Shown piece by piece: positions 5,931 to 5,934 of a stretch of DNA of 5,934 bases. Position numbers and translations under genes: made by a program. The notes under the pieces are model-generated. The model worked only from the letters and a program-made list of their open reading frames with translations, ran no database searches and was not told the DNA's origin. The stretch comes from Acidobacteriota bacterium (GTDB lineage: Bacteria > Acidobacteriota > Terriglobia > UBA7540), in the NCBI GenBank assembly GCA_021789565.1, contig JAJYJL010000584.1, positions 1-5,934 on the forward strand, in the 5' to 3' direction. The first letter of the stretch is position 1. The number at the start of each line of letters is the position of its first letter.

Positions 5931-5934
5931 AGGA
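5931..5934 (+). promoter_or_regulatory. Possible ribosome site of a gene beyond the right edge
   Basis: AGGA directly follows the ispH stop codon and ends the window. Four bases are little evidence, but the placement suits a tightly spaced next gene in an ispH operon. Its identity cannot be seen here. Confidence 0.25.

Noticed and set aside
1..5934. tRNA, rRNA, CRISPR, insertion sequence, attachment site or toxin-antitoxin genes.
   Set aside because: No repeated spacer pattern, transposase, terminal inverted repeats flanking a gene or cloverleaf-like sequence was seen on either strand.

Overview
The window looks like a chromosomal piece of a hopanoid-producing bacterium. An acidobacterium is my best guess, from the style of the IspH protein, the TPR protein and the compact hpn gene layout. 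That placement is inference from protein character, not from a marker gene. The coding content is moderately GC-rich, and I see no rRNA, tRNA, CRISPR array, insertion sequence or phage gene.

Layout. The left two thirds lie on the minus strand and read as one likely operon, transcribed right to left: hpnJ (3419 to 1938, radical SAM enzyme), then two small four-helix membrane proteins of the SMR/EamA type (1890 to 1474 and 1477 to 1106, overlapping by ATGA), then hpnI (1089 to beyond the left edge, membrane glycosyltransferase). Upstream of hpnJ, after 215 bp with two overlapping hairpins and a possible promoter, sits another minus-strand gene for an exported TPR protein (4636 to 3635). A 325-bp divergent intergenic region follows, carrying a perfect 9-bp inverted repeat. 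It leads to ispH on the plus strand (4962 to 5930), which ends four bases before the right edge.

How they fit together. IspH makes IPP/DMAPP, the C5 units from which squalene and hopanoids are built. From known hopanoid biology, HpnI adds N-acetylglucosamine to bacteriohopanetetrol, HpnK deacetylates it, and HpnJ rearranges the sugar to give the cyclitol ether. hpnI and hpnJ are here. hpnK, shc and hpnH are not in the window and may lie just outside it.

Most interesting point. The pair of small membrane proteins is embedded between two enzymes that build a glycosylated hopanoid. The pair resembles ArnE/ArnF, the two SMR-like subunits that flip aminoarabinose-undecaprenyl phosphate. I propose a dedicated hopanoid glycolipid flippase. 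This is inference from context and family and is untested.
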